A stretch of 48,115 bases of DNA from Candidatus Parvarchaeota archaeon. Lineage in GTDB: Archaea > Nanobdellota > Nanobdellia > JAFCGN01. The DNA lies in contig JAFCGN010000005.1 in the NCBI GenBank assembly GCA_017608045.1, positions 1-48,115 of the forward strand. Direction: 5' to 3'. Positions 1 through 7,860 of this stretch are shown one piece after another (within the stretch, counting starts at the first letter, position 1; the number at the start of each line of letters is the position of its first letter). Below the pieces are notes generated by a model. That model made no database searches. It was not told the DNA's origin and saw nothing but the letters and a program-made list of their open reading frames with translations. Made by a program: the position numbers and the translations under genes.

Positions 1-815
1 CCATCACCAGCTGTAACCCCAGTAATATCACCATTACCATAAGAAGCTAATTGAGTGTTAACCCAATCCTGAGTAGCAACGTACTTATTATTCTCCACCC
101 AAATACCGCCAGTAACATTAACACCACCAGCAAAAGTGGAGTTTCCTACGCCTGAAACTGTCAGGTTTCCTCCAATAGTAACAGAATTAGAAGATAAGTA
201 AGAAGAAACCCTGTCATTCGAATAAAATAAATTTGTTGTTCCCTCAGTTAAATCATCGGTTGTTGCACTACCAGATATCACACCACTACTTGCTTTAAGA
301 ACCCCATTTAATCCTGTGAGTGTTAAACCAGCGAAAGTAGGAGAATCAGTTGCACCAACACTTTGTCCTATGCTTATAGTGTCAGCAGCAACAGTAACCC
401 CTGTTCCCGCACCAATACTTAAAACTCCGTTCGTGTACGTTAAACCATCACCAGCAACGCCAGAACTAAGATTAAATTGATTACCAGTTAATATTAACCC
501 ATTACCCGCAGTATAAGTTGTATCAGAGTCTGAAGCGCAAATTAAAGCATCACCTATTCCTTGAACAAATTGGCCAGACGGGCATGAAGAAGGATAATTT
601 GTAAGATTTGTCCAACTAATGTTCAAATCAGTTCCACTAATAGTTCCAGAAATTGTTAAATCATTGTTTATAAACAAATTATTTGGAAAAACATAATCAC
701 CCGTGCCAAACGTGCCTGAAGTTACTTCGCTTGCAGGATGAAATTGTTCTGCAGCAAGAATCACGTTTAAAGATAATGCTAATAGAATACTTAAGAGTAA
801 TTGTTTCTTGTTCAT
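1..815 (-). CDS. Partial secreted protein with tail-fibre-like repeats (C-terminus outside window)
   Basis: Open reverse frame from ATG at 815 to window edge, not in ORF track. Reads MNKKQLLLSILLALSLNVILAAEQFHPASEV...TDDLTEGTTNLFYSNDRVSSYLSSNSVTIGGNLTVSGVGNSTFAGGVNVTGG; N-terminal signal peptide; phage tail-fibre-like motif. Confidence 0.75.
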   Translation of the reverse strand, partial: MNKKQLLLSILLALSLNVILAAEQFHPASEVTSGTFGTGDYVFPNNLFINNDLTISGTISGTDLNISWTNLTNYPSSCPSGQFVQGIGDALICASDSDTTYTAGNGLILTGNQFNLSSGVAGDGLTYTNGVLSIGAGTGVTVAADTISIGQSVGATDSPTFAGLTLTGLNGVLKASSGVISGSATTDDLTEGTTNLFYSNDRVSSYLSSNSVTIGGNLTVSGVGNSTFAGGVNVTGGIWVENNKYVATQDWVNTQLASYGNGDITGVTAGD

Positions 816-918
816 TCTAAATGATTAATAGCACAAACACATTAATAAATATTTTTAATATGCACATCTAACAAATGTACAAGGTTAAATAAATAGAAAA
901 TTAAAAAAAAAATAATTT

Positions 919-1356
919 TTAATCTGTTGCATTTGCTGTTAAAGTAGTGTTCTCATTGCTTGCTTTAGGCAAGACCTGTGCTAAAAGCTGATTAATTAAT
1001 GTTTGATTAGCTTCTATTGTTCCATTTGAAACACTCTTCTTAACTTTAACTTCCCTGTACGCATAGCATCCTGTGATTGGGCATCCAAGATCCGCCCATG
1101 TAACATACCCGTTTCCAGTACTGTTAATAATTGGGTTTCCGCCAATTAAAGGAAGTTGTGAATTAACAACTTCAAAACCTTTGCAGTCAGTTGTGAAGCT
1201 TATGCATTCCTTAACTTTTTGATAGTCTCTTGCTGTAACAAAAGCATTTATTTTATTTATGCCGTATTTTCCTGCTTGCCATATTCCAAAAACTAAAGCA
1301 ACAGATAAAACACCTAATAAAAAAGGTTTCCAAGTGAAACCATTATCTTTTTTCAT
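919..1356 (-). CDS. Hypothetical protein with single N-terminal transmembrane anchor
   Basis: 145-aa ORF, hydrophobic FLLGVLSVALVFGIW near N-terminus, several Cys. Confidence 0.7.
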   Translation of the reverse strand: MKKDNGFTWKPFLLGVLSVALVFGIWQAGKYGINKINAFVTARDYQKVKECISFTTDCKGFEVVNSQLPLIGGNPIINSTGNGYVTWADLGCPITGCYAYREVKVKKSVSNGTIEANQTLINQLLAQVLPKASNENTTLTANATD

Positions 1357-1467
1357 AAATGTTAGTGAATGATTTTATAATTTAAATGTTTTGGGTTGGT
1401 TTTCAAACAAACACAATATTTAAAAAACAAATCAAAATATTAACTTAATTAGAACTAAGTATTAAAA

Positions 1468-1539
1468 GCGACTGTCGTCTAGTGGTTAGGATATCAGATT
1501 GCCAATCTGGTGACCCGGGTTCAAGTCCCGGCAGTCGCA
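1468..1539 (+). tRNA. tRNA-Gly (GCC)
   Basis: Acceptor GCGACTG/CAGTCGC, anticodon loop TTGCCAA, T-arm GGGTTCAAGTCCC. Confidence 0.93.
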
Positions 1540-1542
1540 CTT

Positions 1543-1860
1543 TTAAAGATCATCAACTTTGTTTTTGCAATTTCTAAAAGCTTTTTTTAATTGCTTTGCT
1601 CTATCACTTAATTCTCCTTGCACGTTTTCTGCTTCCAAATCTTTTAATTCATCTAAAATGCTTTCCTGCATATATGTTATTTGCAAAAGCAATTCAAGTA
1701 TGTTATCATATTCTTTTCTATTTTTTACTTCCTTTATTTGTTCCAACCTGTCAAGTTCTCCAAGCAAACGACTAATTATTTCTCTCCAAAGTCTTTTGTT
1801 ATCCTCATCAACTCTCAACCCTTTTTTCTTTTTCCCAAACAAACCCATATTCATCACCAA
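1543..1860 (-). CDS. Hypothetical coiled-coil protein
   Basis: 105-aa charged helical ORF; antisense ORFs on + strand look spurious. Confidence 0.55.
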   Translation of the reverse strand: MVMNMGLFGKKKKGLRVDEDNKRLWREIISRLLGELDRLEQIKEVKNRKEYDNILELLLQITYMQESILDELKDLEAENVQGELSDRAKQLKKAFRNCKNKVDDL

Positions 1861-1939
1861 TTATTGATTAAAATTTATTAATAAATATATTTTCTCAAAC
1901 AAATACTTTTTTAAAATAAAATTAAATAATTATTACTAA

Positions 1940-2953
1940 ATGAATAAGGACGTGAAACTTCTTTTAAGAAAACAAGGTTATGCTCTTGCAGGACTTGAAG
2001 GCGGAGTAAAATTATGCACGTGGTTAAAAAAAAGTTTAAAAGATGAAGGCCATTGTTATAAACAAGAATTCTATGGAGTGGAAAGTCATCGTTGCCTGCA
2101 ATGTGCTCCTTGCATAAACACTTGCTCGCATAAATGCGTATTTTGTTGGCGGCCAACGCAATTCACTGATATGAATTCAAAAAAGTTTATTATAAATGCT
2201 AAAGAAAAAGGTCTTACTTCAAGAGAAGTTGTTAAAGAACTTGTTAATGAAATGATAAGCGCACAAAGAAGATTGATTCAAGGATTTAAAGGCAATCCAA
2301 AAACAAATCAAAAAAAATTTGAAGAAGCACTCAATCCTTCTCTTGCTGCAATAAGTTTAAGCGGAGAACCAACGCTTTATCCTTTTCTACCAGAATTAAT
2401 TGAAGAATTTAAATCAAGGAATATAAAAACTTTTTTAGTATCAAACGGAACAAACCCGAATATGATCCAAAAATTAATTAATGATGCAAGACCTTCGCAA
2501 TTATACATAACTCTTCCTGCATGTGATGAAAAAATATATTTGAAAACATGCAATCCCTTAGTGCATAATGGTTTTAAACTAATTAAAAAAACACTTAAAA
2601 TTTTGGGAAAACATCCTGAAGTTAGGAGTGTGATAAGATTAACTTTAGTTAAGAATGTTAATATGTTTGTTGATGTCAGATTAAAAGAATGTGCAGAAAA
2701 ATATGCGAGATTAATATCTTTAGCGAAACCATGGTTTATTGAATGCAAAGCATATGTGAGGGTTGGTAATAGCAGAGAAAGAACGGTTTATGAGAACATG
2801 CCTTCTCATAAGGATGTAAAAGAATTCAGTATTGCTTTAAGCAATGAATTGAAAAAACTAGGATTGAATTATCCATTAAAATTAGAAAAAAAGGATTCAA
2901 GAGTTACTTTACTTACGGATAGAAAAGATAATATGTTCTTTAAAGAAAACTAA
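1940..2953 (+). CDS. taw1: tRNA 4-demethylwyosine synthase (TYW1/Taw1, radical SAM)
   Basis: CSHKCVFCWRP (CX3CX2C), upstream CX12CX12C cluster, LSGEPTLYP, FLVSNGTNP. Confidence 0.9.
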   Translation: MNKDVKLLLRKQGYALAGLEGGVKLCTWLKKSLKDEGHCYKQEFYGVESHRCLQCAPCINTCSHKCVFCWRPTQFTDMNSKKFIINAKEKGLTSREVVKELVNEMISAQRRLIQGFKGNPKTNQKKFEEALNPSLAAISLSGEPTLYPFLPELIEEFKSRNIKTFLVSNGTNPNMIQKLINDARPSQLYITLPACDEKIYLKTCNPLVHNGFKLIKKTLKILGKHPEVRSVIRLTLVKNVNMFVDVRLKECAEKYARLISLAKPWFIECKAYVRVGNSRERTVYENMPSHKDVKEFSIALSNELKKLGLNYPLKLEKKDSRVTLLTDRKDNMFFKEN

Positions 2954-3037
2954 AAATTGTGTTTTTATTAAAAAAAATAATCTAAAAGTTCAAGTAAGAA
3001 TTCCACAATTTTAAGAATCATTAAAATTCACCTTTTA

Positions 3038-3610
3038 TTATTTTAAAACAATTTTATCAATTTCTGCATAATTCAGGGGATAAATTTTTTTTATTTTATT
3101 TTTCAAATTATTTTGAATTTTCTTGTTTATTGTTTTAAGAATTAAATCATTAAAAGTGTTTTCTCTAACAAGTTCTTTTACTTCTTCATTAAGAGCTTTT
3201 CTCAAATCCTTCTTTTGCTTTCCCTTTGCTCTGAAAGAAGTGATTAAAAAACTTTGAATTATAATGTTCTTACCATCTTTTGTTAAAAGTTTCTGATTGT
3301 TCAAAATTAAAGAAGTATTTCTTCTTACCATTCTTTTCTTATAAACAGGGTCTAATCTGTATTTAACTAATTCAGTTATTGCTTTGTTCTCATTAATTTC
3401 TTTTATTTTTAAGGTAATGAGTATTTTATGTTTTGATGGTTCACCCATTATTAAACCCAAACTTGTTTTAATTGTTCTATTTAGAACATGTTTTTTATCA
3501 ATACCTAATGTTCTTCCAACCTCTGCTTCACCAAGAAGTGCTGGAGCAAATACTTTAAACCATTTTTTTTCTTTTTTCTTAATCACTGTTTTTCTTGTTT
3601 TTTTAGGCAT
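3038..3610 (-). CDS. rps3ae: 30S ribosomal protein eS1 (S3Ae)
   Basis: KKWFKVFAPALLGEAEVGRTLG... typical S3Ae. Confidence 0.88.
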   Translation of the reverse strand: MPKKTRKTVIKKKEKKWFKVFAPALLGEAEVGRTLGIDKKHVLNRTIKTSLGLIMGEPSKHKILITLKIKEINENKAITELVKYRLDPVYKKRMVRRNTSLILNNQKLLTKDGKNIIIQSFLITSFRAKGKQKKDLRKALNEEVKELVRENTFNDLILKTINKKIQNNLKNKIKKIYPLNYAEIDKIVLK

Positions 3611-3724
3611 TTTTTTAACACCTTATCATTTATAATCTACTCTTTGTAATTCTTATTTATTATTTTATAAGGTTTTTCCTTTGAAAAATTGTTTTTTTAA
3701 AATTTTTTTTTCTTTAAAATTCTG

Positions 3725-4591
3725 TTAATTTTTTTCAGCATCACACATTTCTTTATAAAAGCAAAAATCACATAATTTACTAGGTTTTTTCGGAAAATTC
3801 TCAATTTTCTCTTCTTTATTAAGAATTTCTTTAATCATTCGTTCAACTTCATCAATATCTTCTTTCTTTACTTCATAATAAACTGTCTCCCCTTCCCTTG
3901 CGTAATATATGCTGCCGTACGTTGGCAAAACATTATGTTCTTTATAATATAAAAAAGCATACACTTTTAATTGAATCATGTGTGATTTATCAAGGTAATA
4001 CGGGAGATTTGTTTTACTTGTTTTATAATCAACAATGCCTATGCCTTTGCCAAAAAGATTTATTGTCTTATCAATGTATCCATGAACAGATTCTGTTGAT
4101 ATGTACTCCTCTCTTGACTTCGGCTTGAATCTTGAATTAAAATTAAGTTCAAACCATTTATCTTCAGGTTTATTGTTTTTAAGAAATTGATAAACTTTGT
4201 ATGCTTCTTTTACAGCATAAAAATCAAGAAACTCTTTTGTTTCCTCAAACAAGTAATCCTTACTCTCTTCTGATGAAAAAACGTTTTCATAATCCTTACC
4301 AATTTTGTTCCATTCTATTTGAAGCAAATCCATAAGAGCATTTTGAAAAAAATCTTTTATTTGAACAAAAGTTAATCCCTTGAACTTCTTTGGTTGTATG
4401 ATATCATAAAAGTCTTCAAGAACTTTATGAAAAATTGTCCCTCTTATTGTTGCTTCTGTTTTTGGTTCAGGAATTTTCTTTATGTATTTATACCAGTATT
4501 TGCGCGGGCATTTATAATACTCCACTATTTTTGAAGGACTAAGCTTGTTTCCATTTGATTTTTTATTTAAATTCATAGTATTTTTAATCAT
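3725..4591 (-). CDS. PD-(D/E)XK nuclease, RecB/Cas4-like with four-Cys cluster
   Basis: LSPSKIVEYYKCPRKYWYKY, RGTIFHKVLEDFY, GIVDYKTSK, C-terminal LCDFCFYKEMC. Confidence 0.85.
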   Translation of the reverse strand: MIKNTMNLNKKSNGNKLSPSKIVEYYKCPRKYWYKYIKKIPEPKTEATIRGTIFHKVLEDFYDIIQPKKFKGLTFVQIKDFFQNALMDLLQIEWNKIGKDYENVFSSEESKDYLFEETKEFLDFYAVKEAYKVYQFLKNNKPEDKWFELNFNSRFKPKSREEYISTESVHGYIDKTINLFGKGIGIVDYKTSKTNLPYYLDKSHMIQLKVYAFLYYKEHNVLPTYGSIYYAREGETVYYEVKKEDIDEVERMIKEILNKEEKIENFPKKPSKLCDFCFYKEMCDAEKN

Positions 4592-4601
4592 AGTATTTTT
4601 A

Positions 4602-4656
4602 AAATAATTAATTGCTTAAATATAGTTTGTTGTAATGCTCTTCCACTATTTTAATT
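4602..4656. repeat. 55-bp direct repeat, copy 1
   Basis: aaataattaattgcttaaatatagtttgttgtaatgctcttccactattttaatt; 54/55 identical to 5384-5438. Confidence 0.95.
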
Positions 4657-4989
4657 ATTGTGCGTTTTCAAAGGCATTGCTATAGGAATGCTTTGACGAG
4701 TTTTATTTACATTAAATATAATAAAAACTGTCATCATTTGAGAAGTTAATTTTGATTTTAACTCTATGTTTTTTGAATTTACTTTCTCTAAAAAACTAAT
4801 TCCAATGCCCACTTCTTTAAAAAATTTAGAAGCATTTAAAATCTCAATTCCAACTATTCTGCCTTTTGTAGACATATCTAAAATTATGTCTCCAATATCA
4901 ATATTTCCTTTAAATTTTTCGTTTGTTTGTAACCCCTTATGAAAAAAAAAGATATCTTCTTTTTTATCATAAACAAAAAATTTTGTCAT
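4651..4989 (-). CDS. DUF2283-like protein (putative antitoxin-type partner)
   Basis: YDKKEDIFFFH... NIDIGDIILDMSTKGRIVGIEILNASKFF. Confidence 0.65.
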   Translation of the reverse strand: MTKFFVYDKKEDIFFFHKGLQTNEKFKGNIDIGDIILDMSTKGRIVGIEILNASKFFKEVGIGISFLEKVNSKNIELKSKLTSQMMTVFIIFNVNKTRQSIPIAMPLKTHNN

Positions 4990-5002
4990 TTGGGATAACC
5001 TC

Positions 5003-5357
5003 TCAATTTTTTTTCAATCTTTTTCCAAAAGGACTTATTATTTTTTTCCACTTTCTATACCTCATAATATATGTAATAATATATAACTCTTTCTTGCCTT
5101 TTTTATCCAAAATAACTGGAAGTTTCATTGTCTTTGAATTACTTATTTTAAAAATAAGCACATATTTCAAATTGTTCTCTTTTTTATCTACAACAACATC
5201 AATTAGATTTTTTGGATTTAAAATTTGACTAACAACAAACTCTTGATTTCCCTCTCTAAGTATAATCTGAAGTTTAGCATGATTAGAAAAAACAATATCA
5301 TTTTTTGAATAACTTTTAAGTTTATCTTTGATTTTTTTTTAAATCTTTTTTATTCAT
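5003..5357 (-). pseudogene. DUF4258-like protein (putative toxin partner of DUF2283), frameshifted in poly-A run
   Basis: Minus-strand frame reads ...KDKLKSYSKNDIVFSNHAKLQIILREGNQEFVVSQILNPKNLIDVVVDKKENNLKYVLIFKISNSKTMKLPVILDKKGKKELYIITYIMRYRKWKKIISPFGKRLKKN*; the only nearby ATG (5355-5357) is out of frame by 1 nt across a 9-A run (5332-5340). Confidence 0.55.
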
Positions 5358-5383
5358 TAAACTATTTATAGTAAAAAATTATT

Positions 5384-5438
5384 AAATAATTAATTGCTTA
5401 AATATAGTTTGTTGTAATGTTCTTCCACTATTTTAATT
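5384..5438. repeat. 55-bp direct repeat, copy 2
   Basis: 54/55 identical to 4602-4656 (single c/t difference at 4638/5420). Confidence 0.95.
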
Positions 5439-5467
5439 TAAAAATATTTCACACTTATTAATGCTAA

Positions 5468-5553
5468 CTCTTTCTTGTAAGAAAGTTTAATTGGTTGCTG
5501 GAGTCCTTGAGGGAGTTAGTAAGAACCGTAGGTTCTTACGGAGGTTCTTACTC
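5468..5553. repeat. Dispersed palindromic repeat, copy 1
   Basis: ctttcttgtaagaaag palindrome plus gggagttagtaagaaccgtaggttcttac (5511-5539), identical 29-mer at 34910-34938. Confidence 0.9.
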
Positions 5554-6003
5554 AACAAGTAATTTCGCTTTTTCAGGATTATACTTCCAACCTTTTGAGA
5601 GTTTGCCTGTTTTTTTATAATACTTGCTTAATCTTGAAATCTTTGCTTCTGTAAGTTGAAGACTTCTCTTATTTTTCAAATCTTTGTGATTTAATTCAAG
5701 ATGTTTTCTTATTTTCACTGCTTTCTTCATTAAATCCATTAAATCAAAAGGAATTTCAGGCAACAAATTATTTTCTTTAAGAATCTTAGTTATTTTTTTT
5801 CCTGTTATTGTTTTTACATCTGGAATTCCGTAAATATCGCGCAACTTCAATCCTATTTTCGCACTTGTTAATCCTTCTTTGCCAAGTTTAACAATAATTT
5901 GTTCAATCTCTTTTTTAGAATACTTAACCCAAACAGGCTTATCCTTAATAATTGGTTTTGTGCTTCCGCTTTTACCTCTTTTCCTTGAGTGCATTCTTGC
6001 CAT
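5548..6003 (-). CDS. rps15: 30S ribosomal protein uS15
   Basis: [17 protein letters not shown]...; start chosen at 6003 because GAGGTG SD-like sequence lies just upstream; track ORF extends to 6042. Confidence 0.9.
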   Translation of the reverse strand: MARMHSRKRGKSGSTKPIIKDKPVWVKYSKKEIEQIIVKLGKEGLTSAKIGLKLRDIYGIPDVKTITGKKITKILKENNLLPEIPFDLMDLMKKAVKIRKHLELNHKDLKNKRSLQLTEAKISRLSKYYKKTGKLSKGWKYNPEKAKLLVE

Positions 6004-6151
6004 GTAATTCACCTCGAGTATGCTATGCTTAACGCATTGCATATCTTAAGAAAAAGAGTTTTATTCTATTTAAAAGAGTTTTGGTTTATTCAGTAGTTAG
6101 CAAAGTTGAGGGAGCCATCAACTAATTATTATTGGTTGTAAAAAAATAATT

Positions 6152-6326
6152 TCTTCTCGCCACTCCAAACTCAGAGATTGCTTCAATTCTTCCAGCAGTT
6201 GATGAAAAAATTGAAAAAAGAAGAGAACAAGAAGAAAGCACTTGAAGATTTAAATCAATGCTTCATAATCTTATGATAGTTAAAATCAAGATTAAGGATT
6301 TGAATCTTAAAACAAATAACCGATAA
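6152..6326 (+). pseudogene. Decayed C-terminal remnant of a type I restriction-modification specificity subunit (HsdS)
   Basis: Frame-hopping reading gives SPLQTQ / EIASILPAVDEKIEKRREQEE / KKALEDLNQ / LHNLMIVKIKIKDLNLKTNN, matching the HsdS tail pattern PLxxQxEIASILSxVDEKIE...KxALExL...LLHxLMTGKIRVKDL. Confidence 0.6.
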
Positions 6327-6359
6327 CTTTAAATATCATTTGATAACATAAGATATCAT

Positions 6360-6893
6360 ATGAAAAGGAAAAATATCAAAGAAAAAATTAAAGAGTATTT
6401 TTTTGTAAATCCAACTGAAAGACTTAGAGTGAGACAAATTGAAAAAACATTGGATCTGCCTTTGCCTTCTGTTATAAGATATTGTAAGGAACTAAAAAAT
6501 GAAGGCATACTTAGAACAATAAAAACATCTGGAATCGTTTTCTACACTGCTGACAGAATAAACGAAAACTTTCTATTAGAAAAAAAACTTTATAACATAA
6601 AACAGCTTTTTCTTTCAGGACTTATCAAGTATTTAAAGGAGGAATTTCATAATCCCCTGATAATTCTTTTTGGCTCTTATGCAAGAGGTGAAGATATTGA
6701 AGAAAGTGATATTGACTTGTATCTTGAAACAACATCTAAAAAAAAGGTTAATCTTAAAAAATTTGAAGAAAAACTCAAAAGGAAGATACAAGTTTTCAAA
6801 TTCACAAGTTTAAAAGAAATCAAAAACATTCATTTAGCTAACAATATAATGAACGGCATTGTACTAAATGGGTTTGTTGAGGTATTCAAATGA
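6360..6893 (+). CDS. wHTH-MNT nucleotidyltransferase (MNT/HEPN toxin-antitoxin type)
   Basis: N-terminal winged HTH, then IILFGSYARGEDIEESDIDLYLET. Confidence 0.85.
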   Translation: MKRKNIKEKIKEYFFVNPTERLRVRQIEKTLDLPLPSVIRYCKELKNEGILRTIKTSGIVFYTADRINENFLLEKKLYNIKQLFLSGLIKYLKEEFHNPLIILFGSYARGEDIEESDIDLYLETTSKKKVNLKKFEEKLKRKIQVFKFTSLKEIKNIHLANNIMNGIVLNGFVEVFK

Positions 6894-7089
6894 GAGAGGC
6901 TTCGTGGGGTTTTATTTAAGAGATGTTCTAAAAAGAAAGGATTTATTTTTGATATTTGATGATTTAAGATACAAAAGAAATTCTTTAACTTATTACGGCA
7001 GAAAAATGGATTTTGAAACAGCGAAGAAAACAATAGAAGAATGCAAATTCCTTATGAAAGAAATTGAAAAAGGGATAAAAAATGACTAA
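6868..7089 (+). CDS. Truncated HEPN-like protein
   Basis: DDLRYKRNSLTYYGRKMDFETAKKTIEECKFLMKEIEKGI resembles only the C-terminal part of a HEPN domain; N-terminal helices missing. Confidence 0.55.
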   Translation: MGLLRYSNERGFVGFYLRDVLKRKDLFLIFDDLRYKRNSLTYYGRKMDFETAKKTIEECKFLMKEIEKGIKND

Positions 7090-7278
7090 ACTCGGCTCTG
7101 TAAGAGCAGCAGTTCAAAACACTTTAATTAATTATGCGAGGCAGATCAGCTGGGGTATATTAAGCCAGAAGAAGCTTTAAGACTATGGGATAAAAAACTT
7201 GAGAGATTGCCTGCGAGGAGGGAAAAGAAGGTTAAGTTTGTTGATGACAATGCTGAGGGAAAGATTGCATTTATCTAA
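7082..7278 (+). pseudogene. Possible HsdR (type I restriction subunit) N-terminal remnant, frameshifted
   Basis: MTKLGSVRAAVQNTLINYARQISWG then, in another frame, YIKPEEALRLWDKKLERLPARREKKVKFV; resembles VQNPLIxYAxEIGWxYIxxEEALRL of HsdR. Confidence 0.45.
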
Positions 7279-7340
7279 AATTAATTGAAAAAGAATCATG
7301 GCTCAGGAGCCAATAAGCTTATCAACATTATTAACTGCAG

Positions 7341-7802
7341 TCATTTGTTTTGATCATTATTTAATAAAACTTTTAAGTTAGACCTGTGCGGGTAAAGTTC
7401 TTCAAGAGAAGCAATTCTAACTATGTTTCCGTAAGGGAATGAAGTTAAAATAGGGATTTCAGGATTTTTCATATGTTCACTTATTTTTGCCCTGCATAAT
7501 CCACAAGGAAAATTTGGTTTTTCTGAATTTTTAGGAATAGTGATTGCAAGAAATTCAATTTTTGCATTTGCTCCTTCACTTGCTATCATTGTATCAATTG
7601 CATTCACTTCAGCGTGTGTTGTAAGAGTGTATAAAGAATGTTCTACATTGCAACCTGAATAAATTTTTCCTGAAGTACTTTTAAGAGATGCTCCAACCTT
7701 ATAATTTGAGTAAGGAGCATAAGCATTTTTTTGAACTTCTCTTGCTTTTTTTATTAAGAACACCCATTCTTCATTTATTTCATTCAAGGTTTTTTCAATC
7801 AT
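7341..7802 (-). CDS. cdd: Cytidine deaminase
   Basis: HAEVNAI and PCGLCR zinc motifs; start MIEKTLNEINEEW at 7802 preferred over the longer track ORF (to 7889). Confidence 0.88.
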   Translation of the reverse strand: MIEKTLNEINEEWVFLIKKAREVQKNAYAPYSNYKVGASLKSTSGKIYSGCNVEHSLYTLTTHAEVNAIDTMIASEGANAKIEFLAITIPKNSEKPNFPCGLCRAKISEHMKNPEIPILTSFPYGNIVRIASLEELYPHRSNLKVLLNNDQNK

Positions 7803-7860
7803 TATGAAATAAATAGAGACTAATTTTTTAAAAGCATTTTTACAAACATTTTTACAAAAA

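Noticed and set aside
1559-1881. Plus-strand ORFs of 102 and 66 aa antisense to the 1543-1860 gene
   Set aside because: Phe/Ser/Leu-rich translations typical of the antisense of Lys/Glu-rich coding DNA.
4602-5438. Two copies of a 55-mer considered as a minimal CRISPR array
   Set aside because: Only two copies, about 730 bp apart with genes between; no cas genes.
6830-7033. 67-aa minus-strand ORF across the MNT/HEPN junction
   Set aside because: Antisense to the better-supported MNT and HEPN-like frames.
7300-7380. Short plus-strand ORF MAQEPISLSTLLTAVICFDHYLIKLLS
   Set aside because: 27 codons overlapping the cytidine deaminase 3' end; no support.
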